In this document: piece after piece, positions 15,818 to 22,323 of the stretch
How positions within the stretch are numbered: the first letter of the stretch is position 1
Layout: the number at the start of each line of letters is the position of its first letter
NCBI GenBank assembly: GCA_020348865.1
Contig: CP070754.1
Span: 1,463,237 to 1,497,384, forward strand
From: Candidatus Bathyarchaeota archaeon
GTDB taxonomy: Archaea; Thermoproteota; Bathyarchaeia; Bathyarchaeales; Bathyarchaeaceae
Direction: 5' to 3'
DNA length: 34,148 nt
The notes under the pieces: generated by a model
Databases searched by the model: none
What the model was told of the DNA's origin: nothing
Seen by the model: only the letters and a program-made list of their open reading frames with translations
Translations under genes and position numbers: made by a program

Positions 15818-16855
15818 CTAGTCAGGCATATGAACCCACTTCTCCAAGCCTGTTTGTGTTCTGGCTGAGTGAAACTCTTTCATTCTTTGGGCTACAATCT
15901 CCACACGCATTTCAGAAATGTCTCTTTCATCACAGAGAAAGTGATGGAGTTTTTCCCTGTGCAGTTTTCCGTACCGAACAGTGTAGTCGGATGTGACGTT
16001 GGGTCTCAAGAAAATTCTTCGAACCTCATCGTAATGTTCAGAAACCTTTGACCTGATACTGCTTGGCAGGTGCTCTATGTTGCCGTATTTCTTCACCAGC
16101 TTCAGAGCTGTCTTGGTGCCGATCCCTTTCACACCATCATTGAAGTCGGTTCCAATCAATATTGCCAAGTCTATCAGTTTTTCACGAGTGAGTTTGTGAT
16201 GGAAAAGGAGTTTCCTTAAATCGACGAGCTCCGGCTTTAGTGGTCTAGAAACCCCTTTGCTGGGCAAGAACTCCTTTCCTGAGATCGTGAGGTATCTTAC
16301 AAGTCTTGGAGCCCCGAACAGGAGAGAATCATAGTCACGGCTACTCGAGGCCCATACATCGCCCCTCATGGTCATGTAGGATGCTTGAGCTTCAGCCTCG
16401 CTAGGAGCTTGCAGGAAAGGTATGCCAAGTAGTCTGAGGAGTCGTTTTGCATCGTCGACCAGAGGTTTTGTCAAGCGACTTGTCATTACTGCCTTGGAAA
16501 AGGCCGTGGCGTAGTCTGTTGTCTCAAGCGCCTTTTTCCATTCTTTTGTGGCTTTTTCTCGAAGTTTTCGCCTCTTTGCGATTTCTCTCTCTTTGAGTAG
16601 CGGAGGTTTTCCATCAAACACAAAGACTAGGTTGATGTGGTAATCATGTATTAGGCGCGTGGACCGGAACATGAGACCTAGGAGGTGAGAGGTGGTGCGT
16701 CCGCTTGAATCCTTTAGGGGTGTTCCGTCTGGTGTGCGGATTAACGACAAAAATTGATATAACATGTTGTTAGCGTCCACGGCAAGGCTTTTGGCTCTGA
16801 GATTCTCCAACCGAATTATGTTTTTGATTATGAGGGGTCTGAGGTTGACTCCCAA
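15818..16855 (-). CDS. fen: Flap endonuclease 1
   Basis: A FEN1/XPG nuclease of about 345 residues that removes 5' flaps in Okazaki-fragment maturation and repair. Visible: N-terminal GVNLRPLI, SLAVDANNMLYQF, VFVFDGKPP, the acidic core APSEAEAQASYM, SSSRDYDSLLFGAP (metal-binding Asp pair), and the helix-hairpin-helix GTDFNDGVKGIGTKTALKLV. The C-terminus has QTGLEKWV, a PCNA-interacting (PIP) box with Trp-Val in place of the usual aromatic pair. FEN1 proteins begin MGVxLR, so I place the start at the TTG 16855; a GTG at 16870 would add five residues. It is divergent from nothing close and lies between the TRAM cluster and a GNAT gene. Confidence 0.96.
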   Translation of the reverse strand: MGVNLRPLIIKNIIRLENLRAKSLAVDANNMLYQFLSLIRTPDGTPLKDSSGRTTSHLLGLMFRSTRLIHDYHINLVFVFDGKPPLLKEREIAKRRKLREKATKEWKKALETTDYATAFSKAVMTSRLTKPLVDDAKRLLRLLGIPFLQAPSEAEAQASYMTMRGDVWASSSRDYDSLLFGAPRLVRYLTISGKEFLPSKGVSRPLKPELVDLRKLLFHHKLTREKLIDLAILIGTDFNDGVKGIGTKTALKLVKKYGNIEHLPSSIRSKVSEHYDEVRRIFLRPNVTSDYTVRYGKLHREKLHHFLCDERDISEMRVEIVAQRMKEFHSARTQTGLEKWVHMPD

Positions 16856-16939
16856 GTTGAAGCCCCACACATTCTTTGTGGGTTAAGAAGCAATTATCTT
16901 TTTGTGATCTGCGAAAAGGTGTGCAGTCTCAGAACGCTA

Positions 16940-17296
16940 TTACTCTGCTTTGGGCATTGATGCTTTTCTGCTCATGAAAACAAGGCTGTCATTGGTTCCT
17001 GTAACTTTGAATTCATGTTGCTTGAAGAATGAAATGTTAGTTAGCCCGGTGCACAAGGTTACCAGCTTTGTTACGTCGAAGCTGAGGATAGCCCGCATGA
17101 GAGCGTTTCCGTAGCCTCTACTACGATACTCAGGCTTTACGTAGATCTCGTGCAATCTGACTTCGCTGGAGGTTTCTGAGGTCACTGCTCGACCTAGCGT
17201 GCAGCCTACATCGTCCAAGAGTCGATAAAGAATATGAGGTCCACATGCTTGTTTGACAACTTGCACAGCGTGACTCCCCTTCTTGAAGATTGCCAC
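16940..17296 (-). CDS. Short GNAT-family N-acetyltransferase
   Basis: A 118-residue protein with the GNAT acetyl-CoA core: LHEIYVKPEYRSRGYGNALMRAI (beta4 and motif A, with R-S-R-G-Y-G), then LCTGLTNISFFKQHEFKVTG (motif B). The N-terminal part is shorter than in full GNATs but contains a plausible beta1-beta3 (HAVQVV, ILYRLLDD, CTLGRAV). Substrate unknown. Start is GTG 17296; a TATA-like CTTATAAC about 20 bp upstream (near 17316) suggests a leaderless mRNA. It lies 69 bp upstream of the flap endonuclease and may share its transcript. Confidence 0.78.
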   Translation of the reverse strand: MAIFKKGSHAVQVVKQACGPHILYRLLDDVGCTLGRAVTSETSSEVRLHEIYVKPEYRSRGYGNALMRAILSFDVTKLVTLCTGLTNISFFKQHEFKVTGTNDSLVFMSRKASMPKAE

Positions 17297-17568
17297 AAAA
17301 GAACACTGCCGTGTTATAAGCCTTTCTCCGGGGGGTCAGCTGATTTGCCTGTATGCATACGTGATAAATGTCTTGTTTGAAGTAATCAGCAAGTCATATC
17401 ACTTGGTCCTCTATCATGTTGTTTCCAGAGGAGTGGTGTTTTGAAAACAACTGCTATTGTTTCTCGTCCACAAACTAATGGTGATAAGTAACCCTAAATA
17501 CTCCATCATTTTCCAACGTATAGAATGAAAAGAGGCGTGTGAGAGTAAAATAGAGCCAGAAATTTCAC

Positions 17569-18174
17569 TCAAGCAGTATTCTTGCTTTTTCTAATGTGCG
17601 CAAGCTTCGAACTCGCGACGATTAGAGCTGTCAGACCTATAAGGCTCATTACAATCGTCTGCTCTTGATGAAGCCACGATTCAGTACCTTCGATCGCCCA
17701 GTCAACCATAGATGCTATAACAGGCGCTTCTCGGATAAAGTGCAAGCGGTCTAACTCTGCTTCTAGGCACGATATCCTGTAAATACTGATGATGATGCCA
17801 CAAATCAAGACGCCAATTGACACTAGAGCTATAAACTGAAGCCCAGACACACTCAGTTTTGCGCGCTCGCGGTATGCCCGAAGAATGGATGCAGCTAACA
17901 CCGAATATATAGTTAGGTATATGATTGTGTCAACGATGAATGCTTCCGAATAGAACTCAAATGTTTCTGTTTCCAGTTGCCCTTTAACCGTATATTTGCA
18001 TGTTGAATACCAAGCAAATGGAAATCCATGCCAGGTGATGTGTTCTCCCGTGAATTCTGCTCGTCTGCTTGCGGAGCGCGTCCGCCAACCACTTGAAACT
18101 ACTCGCGGATATGAGAGAAATGCCGAAGCAAAGGAAAGAACGATGACTAGGACGGCTATCCATAAGATTCTCAT
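17569..18174 (-). CDS. Hypothetical membrane protein
   Basis: A 201-residue protein: an N-terminal signal-anchor (ILWIAVLVIVLSFASAFL), an external segment of about 65 residues containing a GWRTRSASRRAEFTGEHITW stretch, two central helices (about 95-115 and 122-145), another external loop, and a final helix before a basic tail (KLAHIRKSKNTA). AGGAGG lies 4 nt before the ATG at 18174, strongly favouring this start over the open frame reaching 18222. No family recognised. It opens a cluster of small membrane genes; the next one upstream on the same strand ends at 18239. Confidence 0.62.
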   Translation of the reverse strand: MRILWIAVLVIVLSFASAFLSYPRVVSSGWRTRSASRRAEFTGEHITWHGFPFAWYSTCKYTVKGQLETETFEFYSEAFIVDTIIYLTIYSVLAASILRAYRERAKLSVSGLQFIALVSIGVLICGIIISIYRISCLEAELDRLHFIREAPVIASMVDWAIEGTESWLHQEQTIVMSLIGLTALIVASSKLAHIRKSKNTA

Positions 18175-18238
18175 ATATCCTCCTAAAGAGAACCTCCTTT
18201 TCCTTACTTTGTGGATTTCCACATGTCTTCACGTCCGT

Positions 18239-18784
18239 TTAACCGTCTACTTGTGTGGAGCGTGGCGTACCGTGTAGACGCAAGTATTTCGATAGGACTT
18301 TGGTTATCCATAGGGGTTCCAGACCAATCATGCCAGTGGCATTAACTATACGAAGATGTGTGAAGAGATTATGTGTAAGCAGACCTCCACTAGCTGGAGA
18401 GGCTCTTGCACAGAACCCTTTGAAACTTATGGCTTCAGAAAAACCCATACATCCTGACAATGCAACAACTAATGTAAGAAGCACCAAAGAAACCAGAAGC
18501 CAGTTATGCTCTACGGCTTCGACTAGCCCCATCGCTTGCTTCCGCACGTTACGCAGAGAAAACAAAGAAGCAATAAACCAAGCAATCGCCGTGGAGAGGA
18601 TCAAAGAATATTCTAATGTGAAGAGCGGATGTATTAGGAACAATGGTGCCCCCTCCGTTGACCAGTTGATTGCTATCCCATTCATAAAGGGCATCAGAAG
18701 TATCGAAACCCCAAACGCCATTATGGTGTAAACCTGTGGAACTAGTGAATATTTCAATAGTTTTTCACTTTCTTTTTCTATCAT
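18239..18784 (-). CDS. Hypothetical four-helix membrane protein
   Basis: A 181-residue protein with an N-terminal charged segment (MIEKESEKLLK), then hydrophobic helices at about 17-34, 58-75 and 93-112, and a long polar C-terminal part (about 70 residues) with several Ser/Gly/Arg residues and no recognised motif. ATG 18784 is first in frame. It is followed on the same strand, 64 bp later, by another membrane protein, so the pair may be co-transcribed. Function unknown. Confidence 0.55.
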   Translation of the reverse strand: MIEKESEKLLKYSLVPQVYTIMAFGVSILLMPFMNGIAINWSTEGAPLFLIHPLFTLEYSLILSTAIAWFIASLFSLRNVRKQAMGLVEAVEHNWLLVSLVLLTLVVALSGCMGFSEAISFKGFCARASPASGGLLTHNLFTHLRIVNATGMIGLEPLWITKVLSKYLRLHGTPRSTQVDG

Positions 18785-18890
18785 TGCTTCGTTATTTCAT
18801 CTAGTTTTCAGAACCTTTAAAGTCATCGCCACGCATACATCAATACTGTGCATGCGCCATTGAACTTCGATCACAAGAGGTGAAATGGAA

Positions 18891-19031
18891 ATGTCTGAGC
18901 TTGGCTGGGCTGAGGGTTATGCAATTTGCATCGGCATTCTTGTGTTAATCTGCTTGGCGGCTATTCTGCTCTTCTACATCGTTCTCAAACGTGAAATCAA
19001 ACGTGAAGTCGAAAAGGATGTTGAACCATGA
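18891..19031 (+). CDS. Small single-helix membrane protein (46 aa)
   Basis: A short frame: MSELGWAEGYAIC, then one hydrophobic helix (IGILVLICLAAILLFYIVL) and a charged tail of Lys/Arg/Glu (KREIKREVEKDVEP). GAGGTG lies 8 nt before the ATG at 18891 (ATG 18885 is too close to it), and the stop overlaps the next gene's start as ATGA (19028-19031). Both details argue for a real, translationally coupled gene. Function unknown; a small membrane anchor or subunit partner for the zinc-ribbon protein is an inference from the coupling. Confidence 0.62.
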   Translation: MSELGWAEGYAICIGILVLICLAAILLFYIVLKREIKREVEKDVEP

Positions 19032-19357
19032 ATGGAAAAAAGGCTGTGAAGTGCGATTCGTGTGGCGTAGCGATGCACTTTGCACAGAAAGTTCCTTTCA
19101 GAATCATGGGGCAAGATGGGCTTGCGGTATGGGTGTTCGGAGGCGTTGCACAACTCAAAGAGAGAACGTTATCATTTGACATCTATCTATGTCCCAAATG
19201 TGGACGCATAGAGATGTTTGCAGATGATGTTTCAAGACGTTTCTTGCTGAAGATGACGCCTGGAACGTTCTTCAAAAGATGTGTCAAGTGTGGTAGAGAA
19301 ATTCCTATGGCCTCTGAAGAATGTCCACACTGTGAAGCAACACAAAAGAGAAGCTAG
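19028..19357 (+). CDS. Double zinc-ribbon protein
   Basis: A 109-residue soluble protein with eight paired cysteines: CDSCG (9-13) pairs with CPKCGR (about 55-60) around a beta-rich middle (LSFDIYLCPKCGRIEMF), and a second ribbon is formed by CVKCGR and CPHCE near the C-terminus. This suggests two zinc ribbons. The first resembles the fold in which a long loop separates the CxxC knuckles. Probable roles are nucleic-acid or protein binding. It overlaps the preceding 46-residue membrane gene by 4 bp (ATGA), so the two products may act together. Confidence 0.75.
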   Translation: MNGKKAVKCDSCGVAMHFAQKVPFRIMGQDGLAVWVFGGVAQLKERTLSFDIYLCPKCGRIEMFADDVSRRFLLKMTPGTFFKRCVKCGREIPMASEECPHCEATQKRS

Positions 19358-19368
19358 GAAATGTTTGG

Positions 19369-19545
19369 ATGTGTAAGTTCCTGGACTGTCTGAAAGAAGA
19401 ATACAAAATCCTCACGAATGGGGAGCGGAAAATACACCATAGCAAGAGCCTCTTGATGGCTATTTTCGTAGCTTTCATGATATGTATAGCTCGTTGCGTT
19501 TATGATTTCATAAAACGCATCACTAGGAGAGAGGATCGTGGTTGA
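19369..19545 (+). CDS. Small basic membrane protein (58 aa)
   Basis: A 58-residue frame starting ATG 19369. A charged N-terminus (MCKFLDCLKEEYKILTNGER) is followed by a single hydrophobic helix (LLMAIFVAFMICIARCVY) and a strongly basic tail (FIKRITRREDRG), which predicts a tail-in orientation. AGGAA about 9 nt upstream could be a ribosome binding site. Its last 8 bp overlap the GTG start of the next membrane gene. It fills an otherwise empty 180-bp gap in a colinear series of small membrane genes. Below the usual length cutoff, so easy to miss. No homologue recognised. Confidence 0.45.
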   Translation: MCKFLDCLKEEYKILTNGERKIHHSKSLLMAIFVAFMICIARCVYDFIKRITRREDRG

Positions 19546-19768
19546 AGAGTATGTGAAAGACCTGTATAGAATTGGGTTGATCCTCTTTGCTGTTCCAGTC
19601 GTCCTCATACTCCTGGCGATTGCACTGGCAATCCTTGGACAACCTGTAGACTTTGAGCTTTTCAATTCAGTGCTAGGTGTAAGCAGCCTAGTAATCAGTG
19701 GACTTCTGATCATGCTCTACCTTTCAATAAAATACTACTACAAAGAAGGAAGATATGGAAAGTCCTGA
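19538..19768 (+). CDS. Small two-helix membrane protein
   Basis: A 76-residue protein with two hydrophobic helices (about 12-35 and 43-64), a short Asp/Glu/Phe loop between them (GQPVDFELFNS) and a basic Tyr-rich tail (KYYYKEGRYGKS). GAGAGG a few bases upstream supports the GTG at 19538. It could be a paralogue of the next gene, which also has helix pairs and basic tails, though similarity is too weak to assert. No family recognised. Confidence 0.6.
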   Translation: MVEEYVKDLYRIGLILFAVPVVLILLAIALAILGQPVDFELFNSVLGVSSLVISGLLIMLYLSIKYYYKEGRYGKS

Positions 19769-19810
19769 TGCACACTCGCACGTAAGAAATCTATGCAATA
19801 GGGATGTTAG

Positions 19811-20170
19811 ATGCAAATGATGAAAACACTCCTCTATTACGCTGGGATTACGACGTTAAGTGCACTCGCTATTGCAGCTGTGATTTATGTCTTCAATCGC
19901 TTGTTTATCTTTTCACATTTGAGCGGTTTTTTTTCTCCAAGTGACGTGTTGTTCTGCGAAGGATTAGTAATACTAATTCTAGGCATTCTCATCGTTTCAG
20001 GCTCTCCACACTCAGTTGTTACGCACGGAAGAAGACGACTTTTTATGGGGTCAGGCGGCCTCACCATTGACAACGTCAGGAAAAGAACCAGGAATATCCT
20101 GGTTTTTGGGCTTGCCCTAATAATGACAGCAGTAATACTATTGCTGCTCTACTCCCAAGGTATTTGGTAG
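19811..20170 (+). CDS. Small three-helix membrane protein
   Basis: A 119-residue protein with helices at about 6-30, 44-62 and 94-114, and a Gly/Arg/His-rich loop between helices 2 and 3 (SPHSVVTHGRRRLFMGSGG). The loop's positive charge suggests it is cytoplasmic. ATG 19811 and an ATG three codons later are both possible. It is 42 bp after the previous small membrane gene on the same strand. Function unknown. Confidence 0.6.
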   Translation: MQMMKTLLYYAGITTLSALAIAAVIYVFNRLFIFSHLSGFFSPSDVLFCEGLVILILGILIVSGSPHSVVTHGRRRLFMGSGGLTIDNVRKRTRNILVFGLALIMTAVILLLLYSQGIW

Positions 20171-20269
20171 ATCTCCAATGAAAGCTACTACTTCATATAT
20201 AATGCACATACGCATCCTTGATCCCAAAAATTTCGAACCCATTAGCATGAAGCTAGCATACATCCAAAA

Positions 20270-20836
20270 ATGGAGCCTGGAAAAATGAGGTTTATCGCAG
20301 TATTTTCCATTATCTTTATCGTCGGTGGAGCCTTCTTCGTGTCGGGATCTCTATTCATGGTTCCTTACAATGTCCTGGAGTTAGCAAGAGTTGACAGCTC
20401 CAAGACATGGGGATACATGCCTAGAATGACTATTTCACCCTTCGACAATGTAACCTATTATATTATTCCTGTAGCCACAAATGCCAGCATTCTGCAGATT
20501 GATGTGGAATCCTCCGATTTCGTTGTCCTAAAGATCATAAGGGATGTTACAGGGGATCTTTTTTTCGAAGCAAGAAGGAGTGGAACTTGGACATACTTTT
20601 GGACCTCTCCGCATTTTTATTTTGGGCATTGGCGTTTTGTTTTTCATAACCCCTCATCTTATTCGGTGAATGTTACAGCTACATTGACAGAGTTCTATCC
20701 GAAAGCCACCAAGTACATAGAGGTTGAATATTATCGCTCATTGTTTGAGCCTCTCGATGGGTATATAGGACTTATCTCCATACTCACAGGAACAGCGATT
20801 TACGTTATACACCAATCACGTGAAGCTAAAAGGTAA
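20270..20836 (+). CDS. Hypothetical membrane protein with external beta domain
   Basis: A 188-residue protein: N-terminal anchor (FIAVFSIIFIVGGAFFVSGS), an external domain of about 120 residues rich in Phe, Tyr, Trp and beta-branched residues with sequons NVT, NAS and NVT, and a C-terminal helix (YIGLISILTGTAIYVI) followed by a basic tail (HQSREAKR). This is the layout of an extracytoplasmic beta-sandwich held by two membrane passes. The middle part looks like a pseudo-jelly-roll (SGTWTYFWTSPHFYFGHWRF). Its end overlaps the next gene by 17 bp. No named family recognised. Confidence 0.6.
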   Translation: MEPGKMRFIAVFSIIFIVGGAFFVSGSLFMVPYNVLELARVDSSKTWGYMPRMTISPFDNVTYYIIPVATNASILQIDVESSDFVVLKIIRDVTGDLFFEARRSGTWTYFWTSPHFYFGHWRFVFHNPSSYSVNVTATLTEFYPKATKYIEVEYYRSLFEPLDGYIGLISILTGTAIYVIHQSREAKR

Positions 20837-21257
20837 AGGTAGTGTGCGTGCAAGCTGGAGGGCGCTGCAAAAAGAAGATAATGTTGAGTCCGGGAGAGAA
20901 GAAGGGGCCAATGGCGAAAGGCCGATGATAGTTTCTATAGTTGCGGTGGTGATTTTCCTCCTAGGTTCTGGCGGATTGTTTTTAGGGATTATCGCTGTTG
21001 TTGCTGCTTCATTTGTGCGTGTTAACTTACCAAGCTTCGACCTTTTGGTTCTCCTGTTTGGGTCTGTTGTTATTTGGCCTGGTCTGATTCTGGCTGGCTA
21101 CAATCTGTGGAAAAGGAAGAAATGGGCCGGTCAGTTGGCTGTGGCAATAAAGCTCTTTGATTGCATGTTAGCGATAGTCAGAGGAAATGTCTTTGCGTTG
21201 ACACTTGACGTGATAATCCTAGCATCCATAGGCTTAGCTTGGAAACACTTCCAGTAG
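20820..21257 (+). CDS. Hypothetical membrane protein
   Basis: A 145-residue frame from GTG 20820. The first 35 residues are polar and basic, and the remaining 110 carry about four hydrophobic segments (MIVSIVAVVIFLLGSGG, IIAVVAASFV, LLVLLFGSVVIWPGLILAG, and a C-terminal VIILASIGLAW). An ATG at 20925 directly before the first helix is a plausible alternative start and would avoid the overlap with the preceding gene. Family unknown. The fold (four helices with a WKRKKWAGQLA loop) resembles many small prokaryotic membrane proteins. Confidence 0.55.
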   Translation: MKLKGKGSVRASWRALQKEDNVESGREEGANGERPMIVSIVAVVIFLLGSGGLFLGIIAVVAASFVRVNLPSFDLLVLLFGSVVIWPGLILAGYNLWKRKKWAGQLAVAIKLFDCMLAIVRGNVFALTLDVIILASIGLAWKHFQ

Positions 21258-21289
21258 TGCCTTATAACGTATTGGAGTATGGCTGCATC

Positions 21290-21766
21290 ATGGGAACGGA
21301 AGTGAATTACAGCGAATTGAAGAAAAAGATAGCTTTTGAGTTGGAAGAAGCTTTTGGAAAACTGAAAAGAATGGAATATGTTTGCCACTCCATCTCACCT
21401 AGAGAGTTCTACGACTACATGACAGGAGAAACCCTTACAGGAGATACCATCACAATTGTGGATGTTCTGGACAACGAATTCCTCATGATCCATGAAGCTG
21501 TGGAAATCAGCGAACTGAAAAGACAGGGGATCCCAATAAACAAACAGACCGTCATGACATCTCGCCCCAGAGTGTATGAAAGCCATTACAAAGCTACGGA
21601 CTATGAATTAGAGTATGCGTTGAGCAAAGGAAACCATGGGTGGCTGAAGACCAGAGTAGCTCATGCGAAGTCACGGCTTGAAGATCTCGATATGCCACCA
21701 CACTTGATCAAAAAATGCCAAGCTCTGATAACGAAGTTTTCAAAGGCTCAGCAACGTTCTTCATAG
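21290..21766 (+). CDS. Hypothetical soluble protein
   Basis: A 158-residue, charged, soluble protein: a coiled-coil-like N-terminal helix (SELKKKIAFELEEAFGKLKRM), a middle with SPREFYDYMTGETLTGDTI, VVDVLDNEFLMIHEAVEIS, and a C-terminal helical region with HGWLKTRVAHAKSRLEDLD. The EFLMIHEAVEI segment has the H-E pattern of a metal-binding helix but no second ligand is clear. The frame is open back to a TTG at 21239; ATG 21290 with GGAG upstream is preferred. I recognise no family. It is the last protein gene before the tRNA. Confidence 0.6.
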   Translation: MGTEVNYSELKKKIAFELEEAFGKLKRMEYVCHSISPREFYDYMTGETLTGDTITIVDVLDNEFLMIHEAVEISELKRQGIPINKQTVMTSRPRVYESHYKATDYELEYALSKGNHGWLKTRVAHAKSRLEDLDMPPHLIKKCQALITKFSKAQQRSS

Positions 21767-21933
21767 ATTTCATGATTTAGCAAAATATATAATGCGGAAA
21801 ATTTCCATAGGTGTTTTGGCTAGACCATGAAAAGCTGTCTACACATCGGCAACAACGTGCAGTATAGTAGCTGTTACGTTAATATAAACCAGAAAAACAT
21901 ATGAGACCATAAACGTGGCCCGGAAACGTCGTC

Positions 21934-22030
21934 AGCCCGGTAGAGAAAGAGTTTTTTCGCCGATTGTAGCGGACAAGCATGGCGGGCTTTGGACCCGTCG
22001 ACGGGAGTTCGAATCTCCCCCGGGCTACCA
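21934..22030 (+). tRNA. tRNA-Gln (anticodon UUG) with D-arm intron and encoded CCA
   Basis: The acceptor strands AGCCCGG (21934-21940) and CCGGGCT (22020-22026) pair fully; A73 and an encoded CCA follow. The T arm is GGGAG-TTCGAAT-CTCCC, and the anticodon arm is GCGGG-CTTTGGA-CCCGT with anticodon TTG. Between T8-A9-G10 and the rest of the D arm lie 21 extra bases. Removing 21944-21964 leaves a normal 76-nt tRNA whose D stem GTGT/GCAT and loop AGCGGACAA match archaeal tRNA-Gln. Mature exons are 21934-21943 and 21965-22030. A TATA-like CCATAAAC about 25 bp upstream fits a tRNA promoter. Confidence 0.88.
21944..21964 (+). other. 21-nt non-canonical tRNA intron with bulge-helix-bulge
   Basis: The predicted splice motif: exon bases CGGT (21938-21941) pair with GCCG (21959-21962) in a 4-bp central helix with one G-U. 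Three-base bulges AG|A and AT|T flank it, each carrying one splice site (after 21943 and after 21964). The intron folds on itself as GAAA(G)/(T)TTTC with a short loop. The outer helix on the exon side is weak (one C-G pair, then a mismatch), so this is a relaxed motif. Position 10/11 in the D arm is unusual; most archaeal introns sit at 37/38. Confidence 0.75.
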
Positions 22031-22174
22031 TTACCCTGACTCGAATATACCAGTTTGGGTTTGCTGCAGCTCCTTTACTATGGCATGCTTCAAGGCTTGG
22101 TTCAAGACTTGTATCTCTTTGTCTTTTGGATTCACTACTGTCCTATGTGGTGATGATAATGCTTCTTTTGTCAA
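22031..22174 (-). CDS. Possible 47-aa protein abutting the tRNA
   Basis: A minus-strand frame from TTG 22174 to a TAA at 22031-22033, the first base after the tRNA 3' end. The composition looks protein-like: a Lys/Glu-rich amphipathic helix (KEIQVLNQALKHAIVKELQQ) after a polar start (MTKEALSSPHRTVVNPKD). Against it: TTG start with only a weak AAAGG very close by, short length, and no recognised homologue. The rest of the 293-bp gap up to the GltB2-like gene shows nothing else. Confidence 0.25.
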   Translation of the reverse strand: MTKEALSSPHRTVVNPKDKEIQVLNQALKHAIVKELQQTQTGIFESG

Positions 22175-22323
22175 GGCCTTTGCGCGCGCGGAGTAGTTTT
22201 AGAGTCTAGAAACATCCTAACAACATGGCGTATTTTCGTCTATCCTCTAAAGACATACGCGTGCGCATAATAGACAACTGGCAAGGCAGCCTACGTTCTG
22301 GTTGAATGCTACAGTACGTGAGT

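Noticed and set aside
20375-21290. The peptide VPYNVLE appears in the protein at 20270 and again just before the gene at 21290
   Set aside because: The second copy is probably outside the true coding region and the codons differ; a seven-residue match alone does not show duplication.
22145-22200. C/D-box small RNA (GTGATGA near 22150)
   Set aside because: No D box (CTGA) at a plausible distance and no terminal stem.
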